DNA from: Salimicrobium halophilum
Lineage (GTDB): Bacteria; Bacillota; Bacilli; Bacillales; Halobacillaceae
Assembly (NCBI RefSeq): GCF_900100295.1
Contig: NZ_FNEV01000002.1
Span: 248,001 to 312,000 of the forward strand
Length of the DNA: 64,000 nt
Direction of reading: 5' to 3'
Shown here: piece after piece, positions 32,492-40,863 of the stretch
Layout: every line of letters begins with the position of its first letter
Position numbering within the stretch: position 1 is the stretch's first letter
Made by a program: the position numbers and the translations under genes
The notes under the pieces: model-generated
Database searches by the model: none
Told to the model about the DNA's origin: nothing
The model's input: the letters and a program-made list of their open reading frames with translations, nothing else

Positions 32492-33654
32492 AGAAGACAT
32501 CCTTCGTATCGAAACAGGCCGACAGCCTTCAGCCATCCGGCATCCGTCGTTTCTTCGATCTGGCGGCGCAGATGGAGGACGTCATCTCTCTTGGCGTAGG
32601 GGAACCGGATTTCGTCACACCCTGGAGTTTCATCGAACACAGCTTCCACGCCTTAGAGCAGGGATACACCTCCTACACGGAGAATGCGGGAATGATTGAT
32701 TTACGTGAAGAGATCAGCAACTACCTCCTAGGAAGCTTCGGCGTGAACTACGACGCGGAAAAAGAAGTCGTCGTAACCGTAGGTGCCAGCCAGGCGATTG
32801 ACCTCGCGCTCCGGGCTACCGTGAACCCGGGCGAAGAAGTGCTCGTCGTCGAACCTGGATTCGTTGCATATGTGCCGACCGTAAGCCTCGCAGGTGGGAC
32901 ACCGGTTACGATTCAGACGAGACCTGAAGATGATTTCAAACTCACTCCTCAACTGATCGAGGAAGCGGTGACGCCGAGGACGAAAGCGATCATCCTCTGT
33001 AACCCGAATAATCCGACAGGTGCCGCTTTATCCAGAAAAGAACTCGAGGACCTGGCAAACGTCGTGGAAAAGCATGACCTGCTTGTGCTTTCGGATGAGA
33101 TTTACGCGGAACTGACGTACGAAGATGTGCATACAAGCTTCCCGGCGATCAAAGGAATGAAAGAGAGGACCGTGCTGATCAGCGGGTTCTCGAAAGCATT
33201 CGCGATGACCGGCTGGCGTCTCGGCTATGCGACAGGACCTCAGGAAATCATCGAAACGATGGTGAAAATCCACCAGTACACGATGATGTGCGCACCAACG
33301 ATCGCTCAGCATGCGGCCCTTGAAGCGATGAAGAACGGAAAACCGAGCGTCGATCATATGATGAAGAGCTACAAACAGCGCCGGAACTTCATCGTCAGCA
33401 GTTTTAATGAGATGGGGCTTGAATGTCCGAATCCAGGTGGCGCTTTCTATGCCTTCCCGTCCATTCGCGAAACAGGGCTGAGCTCCGCCGAATTCGCTGA
33501 AGAACTGCTTCAGGAAGAACAGGTCGCTGTCGTTCCTGGTGATGTGTTCGGCGAAAGCGGAGAAGGATTCGTCCGTTGTTCTTATGCAACTTCTTTGAAA
33601 CAGCTCGATGAAGCGATGAGACGGATGAAGCGTTTTGTTGAGAAAAGAGTATAA
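32488..33654 (+). CDS. alaT: Fold-type I PLP aminotransferase (AlaT/YugH-like)
   Basis: 388 aa. Class I/II aminotransferase motifs are plain: SLGVGEPDFVTP at the start, N-P-N-N-P-T-G (near residue 172), the S-D-E-I-Y-A segment with the Asp that pairs to the PLP nitrogen, and the Schiff-base Lys in S-G-F-S-K-A-F-A-M-T-G-W-R. Pairing with an Lrp regulator matches the alaR-alaT operon, in which the product makes alanine from pyruvate. ATGA overlap at 32488-32491 shows translational coupling. Confidence 0.85.
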   Translation: MKKTSFVSKQADSLQPSGIRRFFDLAAQMEDVISLGVGEPDFVTPWSFIEHSFHALEQGYTSYTENAGMIDLREEISNYLLGSFGVNYDAEKEVVVTVGASQAIDLALRATVNPGEEVLVVEPGFVAYVPTVSLAGGTPVTIQTRPEDDFKLTPQLIEEAVTPRTKAIILCNPNNPTGAALSRKELEDLANVVEKHDLLVLSDEIYAELTYEDVHTSFPAIKGMKERTVLISGFSKAFAMTGWRLGYATGPQEIIETMVKIHQYTMMCAPTIAQHAALEAMKNGKPSVDHMMKSYKQRRNFIVSSFNEMGLECPNPGGAFYAFPSIRETGLSSAEFAEELLQEEQVAVVPGDVFGESGEGFVRCSYATSLKQLDEAMRRMKRFVEKRV

Positions 33655-33669
33655 TACCTTTAATATGAT

Positions 33670-33719
33670 GCAGTTCAACCAGAGATACGATAAGGATCCC
33701 TGGTTGAACTGCTTTTTTT
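33670..33719 (+). terminator. Terminator of the aminotransferase operon
   Basis: Perfect 13-bp stem GCAGTTCAACCAG (33670-33682) with CTGGTTGAACTGC (33700-33712), then seven T residues. Confidence 0.9.
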
Positions 33720-33770
33720 AAGTGACTTGTAAGCGATAAGGTGATCAGTATAAACGTGAGGAGAGATTCT

Positions 33771-34676
33771 GTGCAACACTCATCGATAGAAGAAATCCCA
33801 ATTGTTCAAAAAGCGGACAATATCCAAACGCTTACGAAAGGATTCTCCTATGACGAAAAATATGTCATCGACGAGCAATACCTTTTACGTATTTTCTCCA
33901 GTGACACTAAGCACTCCAGAAGAAAAGAATTTGAAACGATTCATCAGCTGTCTACGTATTCCAATTATGTACCTGAAGCGATAGCGTTCGATACCTTAAA
34001 GGAGAGTGACAAGTCATATATGATTCTATCCTACCTCCCGGGTACGGACGGGGAAGTTGCATTGAACCATTTAATGGACGAGGAACAATATTCCACCGGG
34101 TTTGAAGCAGGGAGAGAATTGAAGAAGTTACATACGTTACCCGCTCCTTCTGACTATCCAACATGGTTTGAAGTGAAGCAGCGAAAAATCAGCAAATACT
34201 TCAAAGAATTAGAAAAGATCGATGTAGATCAAGGTCTCAAGGCGATGTTGGAGAACTATATCAAAGAGAGAGAATGTCTGATGGAAAACAGACCGAACAG
34301 GTTCCAACACGATGATTTCCATCCTTCGAACATTGTGATTGAGAATAAGCGGTTCTCCGGACTCATCGACTTTCAACGAATGGACTGGGGAGACCCGATC
34401 CATGATCTGCAGAAACTGGGCTTTTTCTCGAAGCAGGTCAGCGTTCCGTTCACGAACGGAATCTTGGATGGCTATCACGAGGGAAAGGAGATCAGTGATT
34501 CCTTTTGGGAACTGTTCATTTTTTATAGTGCGGTGCATATCGTTTCCGCACTTGTGTGGGGGGAGAAAAGAAGTCCGGAACAGTATGAGTTGCTTTACGA
34601 GCGTTCCCTGGAGGTTCTTCGTGATCATGAGGATTTCAATCGTATTGTTCCTAAGTGGTACACAGAAAAAGGATAA
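33771..34676 (+). CDS. Aminoglycoside phosphotransferase (APH)-family kinase
   Basis: 301 aa. The kinase core is seen in F-Q-H-D-D-F-H-P-S-N-I-V (Brenner motif with catalytic Asp) and G-L-I-D-F-Q-R-M-D-W-G-D-P (metal-binding Asp), with an N-terminal lobe containing K-S-Y-M-I-L-S-Y-L-P-G as hinge. The family phosphorylates aminoglycosides, macrolides or choline-like metabolites; here the substrate is unknown. GTG 33771 is preferred because GAGGAG lies about 8 bases upstream; GTG 33741 is the alternative. Preceded by a strong terminator, so it has its own promoter. Confidence 0.8.
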   Translation: MQHSSIEEIPIVQKADNIQTLTKGFSYDEKYVIDEQYLLRIFSSDTKHSRRKEFETIHQLSTYSNYVPEAIAFDTLKESDKSYMILSYLPGTDGEVALNHLMDEEQYSTGFEAGRELKKLHTLPAPSDYPTWFEVKQRKISKYFKELEKIDVDQGLKAMLENYIKERECLMENRPNRFQHDDFHPSNIVIENKRFSGLIDFQRMDWGDPIHDLQKLGFFSKQVSVPFTNGILDGYHEGKEISDSFWELFIFYSAVHIVSALVWGEKRSPEQYELLYERSLEVLRDHEDFNRIVPKWYTEKG

Positions 34677-34743
34677 TAGAATGAGGTGCTTCTGAATTAG
34701 AGGAATGGTGCGTAAAATGCATGCGAAGGGGAGGTTGGTATGT

Positions 34744-35127
34744 ATGAAAAGAAACCTTTGGATAGTCCTGTTCCTACTACCTCTGTTGATGGCCAGTTGT
34801 TCTAATCAGAAAACTTTTTACTACGAAGGCGAGAGTGACAATTGGAAAGTCGAATATCAAGTAGATATTACAAGTCAAGATAGCCAGTCTGAAAGCGCGT
34901 CTATACAGTATATCGGCGATGACGCTATACCTGAACGGATCGATTATCTTATTGAGACTCGTACCGGTAAGAATGCGGGTAGCACTCCCTTGAGCGAAGA
35001 AGGGGTGAAAAGACTCTCTCCAGGTTCTTGTAGCGGATGTTCTGTTGTAATGGAAGATGAAGAGGTCAGTGCAACGATTGAATGGGAAGGGCATAGGGAA
35101 CGGATTGTATTATCTCAAAACCAATAA
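34744..35127 (+). CDS. Lipoprotein with C-x-x-C, paralogue of the 5855 protein
   Basis: 127 aa with a lipoprotein signal and lipobox L-M-A-S-C. The mature domain repeats the pattern seen in the protein at 5855-6241: Y-E-G-E-S-D-N-W, I-Q-Y-I-G, Y-L-I-E, C-S-G-C and W-E-G-H-R-E-R-I-V-L. So two members of one small extracytoplasmic family lie 29 kb apart. ATG 34744 follows AAGGGGAGG at 9 bases. Unknown function. Confidence 0.7.
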   Translation: MKRNLWIVLFLLPLLMASCSNQKTFYYEGESDNWKVEYQVDITSQDSQSESASIQYIGDDAIPERIDYLIETRTGKNAGSTPLSEEGVKRLSPGSCSGCSVVMEDEEVSATIEWEGHRERIVLSQNQ

Positions 35128-35168
35128 ATATTATAAGCTTTTCTGAGATATAAAAAAGTAGGGCTACA

Positions 35169-35351
35169 TTGCAAAATAAACTGAGAAAATCTTCAACTGA
35201 TAAATCTATACACGGAGTTTGTGGAGGGATTTCGGAATTCTTTGGCATCTCCTCTTTTGGAATTAGGCTCCTGTTCATCTTCCTGCCAGGTAATTTATTT
35301 ATCTATATCATTCTTGCCAATACGATGCCTGACAGTCCTCGTTCTTTATAG
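35169..35351 (+). CDS. PspC-domain small membrane protein
   Basis: 60 aa consisting of one PspC domain: K-L-R-K-S-S-T-D-K, then the family core I-H-G-V-C-G-G-I-S-E-F-F-G-I and a membrane helix (IRLLFIFLPGNLFIYIILA). PspC proteins act in membrane stress responses. TTG 35169 with AGGG upstream is the likely start, which makes it one of the shortest members. Confidence 0.8.
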   Translation: MQNKLRKSSTDKSIHGVCGGISEFFGISSFGIRLLFIFLPGNLFIYIILANTMPDSPRSL

Positions 35352-35359
35352 GAATTACC

Positions 35360-35566
35360 TTATTGATTTGTACTCTGCTTTTTGTCCATATACCTGGCCA
35401 TTAAATACAAGGACCATGATAGTAGTCCGACAAATGCCGTGATCCAACCTTCTATATCGGCGTCAGAAAACAATATGAAAAGAAAATAAATCAAACATGC
35501 CAATCCAATAACCTTCATTACTACTGATCCCATTGGCAGTACACACCCTTCTTCAAGTATCATCAT
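35360..35566 (-). CDS. Small membrane protein coupled to the broken gene upstream
   Basis: 68 aa with two hydrophobic segments (about residues 18-33 and 41-57) and a basic tail. ATG 35566 overlaps the TGA of the upstream frame by four bases (ATGA on the minus strand, 35566-35563), so it was probably translated by coupling. No strong ribosome site is seen. Unknown function. Confidence 0.5.
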   Translation of the reverse strand: MMILEEGCVLPMGSVVMKVIGLACLIYFLFILFSDADIEGWITAFVGLLSWSLYLMARYMDKKQSTNQ

Positions 35567-36063
35567 TTATTTAGCACATCCTGAATCTCTTGAGTCGATA
35601 GAGAACAGTCTTCGGTCAGTGGCTTGTTTGCCCCTACGTAAAAATTCGTAAAAGTAAGGTTCACTATAAAACCATCTGGCATTGGTTTTTCCTGTCCGGT
35701 AAGTCCAACTCCATGAATCATGTCTTATCTGTTTATTTTAGATCTTTCTCCGTTATCATCAACATAGTAATAGTCGACATTTCTCAATCCGGAACGGTCT
35801 TCATAAGCCCACCCAAAATCACTGGGAGATGACGTTTTCAAATCTCCACCTTCTGGAATTTTATGGGTGATCGTATGATTCTCCATGGGGAGTGCGGGGT
35901 GCTCTTCTAAATCATAGATAACTCTTACACATCCTTCGTATCCTTCAGGTATCAGATACACTTCATCCGCAGCATTGAAATTTTCTCTGTAAATGAGGAA
36001 AGCGATAGTGAAAACAGCCAGGAAAGCGCCGACGATGAAGAAATTCTGTTTGATACGGATCAC
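35563..36063 (-). pseudogene. DUF6843-like extracytoplasmic protein split by an in-frame stop
   Basis: Reading the minus strand from ATG 36063 gives 112 codons: a membrane anchor (residues 6-24), then E-V-Y-L-I-P-E-G-Y-E-G, K-I-P-E-G-G-D-L-K-T-S-S-P and Y-Y-Y-V-D-D-N-G-E-R. The frame then meets TAA at 35725-35727. The same frame continues without shift for 54 more codons (D-M-I-H-G-V-G ... N-F-Y-V-G-A) to TGA at 35563-35565. As I recall the family (DUF6843-like), full-length members have this very order, ending in a F-x-V-G block. The simplest reading is one nonsense mutation in a gene of about 166 codons. Confidence 0.7.
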
Positions 36064-36099
36064 CCTTTTTAGAAACTATGGAGGTAGTTACCACTTAAT

Positions 36100-36366
36100 T
36101 TAGTAGGTGAACAACAAGAAGGCTAAATATATACCTACGCCAATTAGAATAACTAAGAAGACAGTCTCTATTTTAATTTGAATCTCATTCTTTAATTTAT
36201 AATAGATAATCAGATTAACAACAGTTGAAGGTATTCCGATGGCGAGAATTATATAAATGGTGAGGTGAGGCGAAATTGTATTGAAATAGTAGTAAGCAAC
36301 TACTGTCCCTATCGTTGTAAAGTTTCTAAGTGAGTTTAATTTGGAAGGTAAGTTTTCAATAACCAT
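36100..36366 (-). CDS. Membrane protein, unknown function
   Basis: 88 aa with three hydrophobic segments (about residues 17-30, 35-54 and 68-86). GGGAG lies 8 bases before ATG 36366 on the minus strand. It precedes the broken DUF6843-like gene in the same direction by 37 bp. AT-rich relative to neighbours. No family recognised. Confidence 0.6.
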   Translation of the reverse strand: MVIENLPSKLNSLRNFTTIGTVVAYYYFNTISPHLTIYIILAIGIPSTVVNLIIYYKLKNEIQIKIETVFLVILIGVGIYLAFLLFTY

Positions 36367-36558
36367 TTACACTTCTCCCTGCTAAAATAGTTACTTGATT
36401 ACTTTATTAAATTTTCACATAATTATAAATATATTACAATGAAAAGCACAACAACTCAGTAATCATTCCCAGGGGTTCATTATAAGCGATAGATTTAATA
36501 GCGAAGAGGCTTCTGATTATCAATTTGAAAGAATTTATACCCACAACAGGAGGGGAAA

Positions 36559-37056
36559 ATGAATAATCCAAAATTTAATGTATTCTTACATATCACAAGA
36601 GAGTTGAATGAAATTGGCATCGTCCCATTGTTGATGGGGTCAGTTGGCTTAGAAGTTGTTACGGGCAAGAGTTGGAATGCTCAAGATCTGGACATTCATG
36701 TACCAGGAGATGAAAGAGGATGGGAAATACCGCCCGAATCGAACATACATAACTGGAACGACATAGTTAGCATGATGAACGCGATGGAATATACTCTGAT
36801 TGATTTACACGAGCATGAGTTCAAGAAACAAGGGTTATCCGTGGAATTTGGAATCATTGACACTTTACCGGGTTTCGCGGGAGTCCTCTTAGAAGATTTG
36901 GAAATGCTTCAAGAGGGAGAGGTGAACTATTATTTGCTGAATCAGGCACAGTACTTAAAGGTTTATGAAGCTTCTGCAGAAGACAGTTATCGTGCTGATA
37001 ACAACAACAATAAAGACTTAAGAAAAATCGATTTCTTGAAACGTATGAATCAGTAA
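36559..37056 (+). CDS. Nucleotidyltransferase-fold protein
   Basis: 165 aa. L-L-M-G-S-V-G-L-E-V (G27-S28) followed by D-L-D-I-H-V (D43, D45) matches the G-S...D-x-D signature of minimal nucleotidyltransferases, and E-F-G-I-I-D supplies a possible third acidic residue. The C-terminal helices end with R-K-I-D-F-L-K-R. Stand-alone members often have unknown substrates, and some are antitoxins or toxins of MNT/HEPN type, but no HEPN partner is adjacent. AGGAGGGG precedes ATG 36559. Confidence 0.7.
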   Translation: MNNPKFNVFLHITRELNEIGIVPLLMGSVGLEVVTGKSWNAQDLDIHVPGDERGWEIPPESNIHNWNDIVSMMNAMEYTLIDLHEHEFKKQGLSVEFGIIDTLPGFAGVLLEDLEMLQEGEVNYYLLNQAQYLKVYEASAEDSYRADNNNNKDLRKIDFLKRMNQ

Positions 37057-37074
37057 TCATTTGGAATAGCGTCC

Positions 37075-37102
37075 TTTCAGCCCTGTATATTTCTGGTATA
37101 CT
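37075..37102 (+). promoter_or_regulatory. Promoter of the DUF4362 lipoprotein
   Basis: TTTCAG (37075-37080), 16 bases, then an extended -10 TG-G-TATACT (37094-37102), 57 bp before ATG 37159. Confidence 0.55.
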
Positions 37103-37158
37103 AGTTGTTAGAAAATTTGATCATTATCAGGAGAAAAAAGATTGGAAGGGGAGATCGA

Positions 37159-37635
37159 ATGAAGAAACTCGTTTATTTTCTAGTCATCGCGACTGCGGTT
37201 CTTTCCGCCTGCGCAGAAGCGGAATCGGAGAAAGAGTACACGGTCGAAGATGCCCGGGACAACGGTGATGTGATTGTGGAGCACGAAACCCAGAATTTTG
37301 ACCAGATTGCCCAGGGAGCACTTGAGATTGAAAATATCGGAGAAATGACCACACTGCTTGAAAAAGTGGAGAACGAAGAGGAGTACAGCGTAGACGTATC
37401 GATCTTCGACACAGGTGGCAGCCATTACAAAAACACGTTTGAAACGGATGGAACAGAAATCACGTTTGAAAATAATTATGAGGGATATTCCCAGGCGGGG
37501 ACATTCACTTGCCAGTACATGAGTAAGCGTGGTCCGATGATTTACCTCAGCCAATGTGAATCAGAAGAAGGAGAAGAACATTCTACACTGCTCGGTTTCA
37601 TCGGGAAGGAAGAAGCTTTCAGGGAAGCGGAATAA
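37159..37635 (+). CDS. DUF4362-domain lipoprotein
   Basis: 158 aa: a lipoprotein signal with lipobox L-S-A-C, then a domain of the DUF4362 type (D-N-G-D-V-I-V-E...N-F-D-Q-I, S-V-D-V-S-I-F-D-T-G-G, and two Cys in F-T-C-Q-Y...Y-L-S-Q-C). Members are exported lipoproteins of Bacilli with unknown function. ATG 37159 follows GGAAGGGGAG; the frame is open upstream but through the promoter region. Confidence 0.75.
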   Translation: MKKLVYFLVIATAVLSACAEAESEKEYTVEDARDNGDVIVEHETQNFDQIAQGALEIENIGEMTTLLEKVENEEEYSVDVSIFDTGGSHYKNTFETDGTEITFENNYEGYSQAGTFTCQYMSKRGPMIYLSQCESEEGEEHSTLLGFIGKEEAFREAE

Positions 37636-37657
37636 GAACCGGAAGGAAGGGGTTAGA

Positions 37658-37888
37658 ATGGGGATAGTTTGGGTGGTTTTAGTTTTTCTCTCTCTATACG
37701 TAATCGGTGTTTGGCTTAGTGTCTTTGCCTTTAACCATAAGAAGTATCTAGGTTATGTAACCACTTTCTTGTTTCCTATAATCATAGTTTTTTTGTTCGG
37801 CTCAATGGTTGTGATTTATATTTTCCCGGCTTTATTAGTCAGCTTGATTGTGTATCATTTGTTGATGAAATCTAGGAAGAGAGTGTGA
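37658..37888 (+). CDS. Small membrane protein, unknown function
   Basis: 76 aa with two strong hydrophobic segments (residues 2-25 and 32-67, the latter probably two helices). GGAAGGAAGGGG precedes ATG 37658, which lies 22 bp after the lipoprotein stop, so both are likely co-transcribed. No family recognised. Confidence 0.6.
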   Translation: MGIVWVVLVFLSLYVIGVWLSVFAFNHKKYLGYVTTFLFPIIIVFLFGSMVVIYIFPALLVSLIVYHLLMKSRKRV

Positions 37889-37964
37889 AAGTCAATTTTC
37901 GAAAAAAGGTAGCTATTATGAAAATAGTGAAAGTATATTACTACGATACCTGCAGGAGGCCAAA

Positions 37965-38801
37965 ATGGAAAAGATGAAAAGTGATGCTGAGATGAAAACG
38001 AAAATCCACGAGATATTGAACGATACCAGGGATCCGCTTAAAAGCGCTACAGAATATGAAACCATCTTAGAAATCGTAGGAGTCTTGGGTTCTACGGATG
38101 CAGAACTGCGAGATGAACTTGGTTACGAGACTTTATTAAAACTATTGGTACATAAAAATTACTTGAACGGCCATGAACTGAAACGCCTTCTGCAATATGC
38201 CATTTCGGACAACATGCTGTTACATGACATAGGTAGAGAAAACGAGGATAGCGTGTTTCTCCGCTCTTTTTCTGCTTTACTGGTGACACTTCTGTTGCAT
38301 CGCGATAATCAAGACGAGTACCTTTCAAAAGCTGAATACGATGAGGTAGTTCATCGTATTGTAGACTATTGTGAAAAGGAAAGGGACTTCCGGGGATTTG
38401 TCCCGGAAAAAGGCTGGGCTCATGCTCCCGCGCACATCTCTGACGCCATTGATGAATGTGTGAAAAGTAGATATGTCGATATAGAAGTGTGTCGTTCTTT
38501 ATGGGAAGGGTTAAAAAATCTTCTGCTACACGCCCCGTTCGTTTATAGCTGTGAAGAAGATGAACGCATGGCCATCCCCATGTTGGCGATGCTCGACCAG
38601 AATCATGTGACATTGCCGACTCTTAGAACTTGGTTGACGGAGGTTTCGATCGCAGAAGAACCTATGCATACGAAGATTAATTTCAAACATTTCACAAGAT
38701 GTATCACTACTCGTCTTTTGATCAATGGGGAAACAACCGAATACCGTGAGATGGGTGAAGAATTGGAGTACAAGTATAACCCAACTTTTTCCCAGTTATA
38801 G
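37965..38801 (+). CDS. DUF2785 protein
   Basis: 278 aa, all-helical and soluble. The family signature G-F-V-P-E-K-G-W-A-H-A-P-A-H-I-S-D-A lies near residue 146, followed by a second repeat-like helical part. DUF2785 proteins occur in Firmicutes and their function is unknown; the conserved His-x-x-x-His-x-x-Asp pattern could bind a metal. AGGAGG precedes ATG 37965. The DUF4097 gene begins 29 bp after its stop. Confidence 0.78.
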   Translation: MEKMKSDAEMKTKIHEILNDTRDPLKSATEYETILEIVGVLGSTDAELRDELGYETLLKLLVHKNYLNGHELKRLLQYAISDNMLLHDIGRENEDSVFLRSFSALLVTLLLHRDNQDEYLSKAEYDEVVHRIVDYCEKERDFRGFVPEKGWAHAPAHISDAIDECVKSRYVDIEVCRSLWEGLKNLLLHAPFVYSCEEDERMAIPMLAMLDQNHVTLPTLRTWLTEVSIAEEPMHTKINFKHFTRCITTRLLINGETTEYREMGEELEYKYNPTFSQL

Positions 38802-38830
38802 TAGTGAAAATGAATCGAAGGAGAAATCGA

Positions 38831-39721
38831 ATGAAGAAATTTATGAGAGTACTCATCGTTGTTTTTGTGCTTGGCGTTGCTGGGGCAGTTTCTCTAGGGA
38901 TGGTGGATTTTGCTGGAGAAGAGGTGCGCGCCGTCGAAGAATTTCCAGAAGAAGCTATTCAGGACATAGAGGTGGAAGCAACGTCCATGGACGTCGAGGT
39001 GCAAAGCAGTGATTCCGATCAAATTGCCGTCACTTTTGAGGGAACAACGAGAGGAAATGACGAGCCTTATTATCGCGTGGATCGGGAAGGGGAAACATTG
39101 AAAATCGAGCAGATACCACGAAACCAGTTTTCCTTTTTTCCTTTCTTTGCAGGTGATGATGCAAACCTTCGAATAGCCATTCCAGAAAGAATGTTCGATC
39201 ATTTCGCTTTGGAAACAACCTCGGGTGATATGACGATTTCGAAAGTGCAAGCAGGAGAAGCCCACATAAACTCGACTTCGGGATCGATCGAATTGAAGGA
39301 AAGCACAATCGAGGATCGTCTCTCGTTGGAAACCACCAGTGGGGACGTGTACGGTTCATCCAACACTATTCAAAACGCGAGCTATCAAACGACGAGCGGG
39401 TCTATTTCTGATCAATCTCCTCAAGGCGAAACGTTTGATTATCGTACAACATCCGGAGACCTCGAAGTGAAGCGGAGTCAGGTTGCAAGGAATACGAATA
39501 TCCAAACGAATAGCGGGGATGTCTCGTTTCTACATAGTTCGTCCCCGGAATCACTGGCCGTCGAATTTTCCAGTAACTCGGGGGAAGCTGTCGTAGATGC
39601 AGAAGGTATGGTTTATGAAACGAAAACGGAGCACAGCTTCCTAGGGAAAACAGGAGAAAATGATGTTCGTCAATTGAACGTACGTACTCAATCCGGAGAC
39701 TTTCATTTGGAGAAAGAGTAA
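38831..39721 (+). CDS. DUF4097 adhesin-like membrane protein
   Basis: 296 aa with one N-terminal membrane anchor and an extracytoplasmic right-handed beta-helix-like domain made of repeated S-G-D/S-G-S turns (TTSGDMTI, STSGSIEL, TTSGDVYG, TTSGSISD, TTSGDLEV, TNSGDVSF, TQSGDFHL), the hallmark of DUF4097 (putative adhesin). In Bacilli such proteins are often tied to sigma-W or LiaRS-type envelope stress systems (LiaG is one). No liaRS neighbours here. ATG 38831 is used, behind AAGGAGAA. Confidence 0.8.
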   Translation: MKKFMRVLIVVFVLGVAGAVSLGMVDFAGEEVRAVEEFPEEAIQDIEVEATSMDVEVQSSDSDQIAVTFEGTTRGNDEPYYRVDREGETLKIEQIPRNQFSFFPFFAGDDANLRIAIPERMFDHFALETTSGDMTISKVQAGEAHINSTSGSIELKESTIEDRLSLETTSGDVYGSSNTIQNASYQTTSGSISDQSPQGETFDYRTTSGDLEVKRSQVARNTNIQTNSGDVSFLHSSSPESLAVEFSSNSGEAVVDAEGMVYETKTEHSFLGKTGENDVRQLNVRTQSGDFHLEKE

Positions 39722-39790
39722 GTCGCCTGCGAGCTTGCAAAGAAATATGAAACATCTATTCCCATTATAAGGAAAAGGTGGGGGGGTGAA

Positions 39791-40351
39791 ATGCCGACGA
39801 GTATGGAGAAGTGGAAGACTTTACATTCAGAATACTTACATAAGAGTGATTTCGTCCATATCAGAAAGGACCGATGTGAACTCCCAGATGGCTTGATCAT
39901 CGATGATTATTGTGTGAACGAATATCCAGATTGGGTCAATGCGATTGTCATAACAAAAGAACAACAAATGGTTTTAGTAGAACAATACCGTCATGCAGGA
40001 GAAGATTTTTTCCTGGAGATTCCCGCGGGAAAAAAAGAGAACGGAGAAACAGATGAAGAAGGGATACTGAGAGAAGTGAAAGAGGAAACCGGGTATGTGT
40101 CGTCCGTGGAACCAACATATCTGGGTGAGTTCATGATCAATCCGGCGACCCAGACCAACAAGGTGAAGACTTATCTGATTGAGCAAGCTTACAAAGCACA
40201 TGACCAGGATCTTGACGATACGGAAGATATTACTGCGAGGTTGTTTGACTTTGATAGCTTCGGAACACTCATCACAGAAAACAAAGTGAAAACGCAACTG
40301 TTTACAGCGCATGCGTATTTTATGGCGAAGGCCAGGTTGTTAAATAAGTAA
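39791..40351 (+). CDS. ADP-ribose pyrophosphatase-type NUDIX hydrolase
   Basis: 186 aa. The Nudix box G-x5-E-x7-R-E-x2-E-E-x-G spans residues 80-102 (GKKENGETDEEGILREVKEE then TGY). The preceding W-V-N-A-I-V-I-T and E-Q-Y-R-H-A-G-E...E-I-P-A-G are typical of ADP-ribose pyrophosphatases (NudF type), which hydrolyse ADP-ribose to AMP and ribose-5-phosphate. ATG 39791 follows GGTGGGGGGG. The next gene starts about 10 bp after its stop. Confidence 0.85.
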   Translation: MPTSMEKWKTLHSEYLHKSDFVHIRKDRCELPDGLIIDDYCVNEYPDWVNAIVITKEQQMVLVEQYRHAGEDFFLEIPAGKKENGETDEEGILREVKEETGYVSSVEPTYLGEFMINPATQTNKVKTYLIEQAYKAHDQDLDDTEDITARLFDFDSFGTLITENKVKTQLFTAHAYFMAKARLLNK

Positions 40352-40363
40352 GGGGGCTTTATC

Positions 40364-40849
40364 ATCGAAACGAAAAGATGTCTGCTCAAGGGTGTGTCCC
40401 AATCAGATTTTGAAGAGGTCAAGAATCTCTACACCGATGAAAATGTAAGGAGGTTTCTTGGAGGTCCAAGACGAACATTCACTTTGGATGAATTTGCAGA
40501 TGATGTTGATGCAGAACAATCCTGGCATTGGACGGTAAGGAAAGCCGGAACGAATGAGTTCATTGGAATGATTTCGTTGGCTACCCATCATTCTGGAAAA
40601 GACACCGAAGTCTCCTATCAATTTCTGCCTAAGTGGTGGAAAAAGGGGTATGCGAAAGAAACCGTAGCACGAGTAGTTACATTTGCTTTTGAAGATTTGA
40701 ACCTGGAAAGAGTGGTAGCTGAAACTCAGACAGCTAATCGCCCGTCGTGTCTACTACTGGAAAGATTGGGTATGGAAGTGATTGATAATTACGAGCGCTT
40801 CGGTGCCGATCAGTCCCTGTATTCGATTTCTGACAATCGTCATTTTTAA
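40364..40849 (+). CDS. GNAT acetyltransferase with apparent non-canonical start
   Basis: About 161 aa if read from ATC 40364. The GNAT fold needs the segment E-T-K-R-C-L-L-K-G-V-S-Q-S-D-F-E-E-V, whose first half lies upstream of the first GTG (40394). The only good ribosome site, AAGGGGG (40350-40356), is 7 bases before ATC 40364, and no ATG, GTG or TTG occurs in frame near it. Later motifs are normal: Y-Q-F-L-P-K-W-W-K-K-G-Y-A-K-E-T (motif A) and N-R-P-S-C-L-L-L-E-R-L-G-M (motif B). Either a rare AUC start, a start-codon mutation or a sequencing error. GTG 40394 is the conventional choice but truncates strand 1. Confidence 0.6.
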   Translation: METKRCLLKGVSQSDFEEVKNLYTDENVRRFLGGPRRTFTLDEFADDVDAEQSWHWTVRKAGTNEFIGMISLATHHSGKDTEVSYQFLPKWWKKGYAKETVARVVTFAFEDLNLERVVAETQTANRPSCLLLERLGMEVIDNYERFGADQSLYSISDNRHF

Positions 40850-40863
40850 AAAGGGGAATGGAT

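Noticed and set aside
36559-37056. MNT/HEPN toxin-antitoxin system
   Set aside because: The nucleotidyltransferase-like fold is plausible, but no adjacent HEPN-type gene was found, so a toxin-antitoxin call is unsupported.
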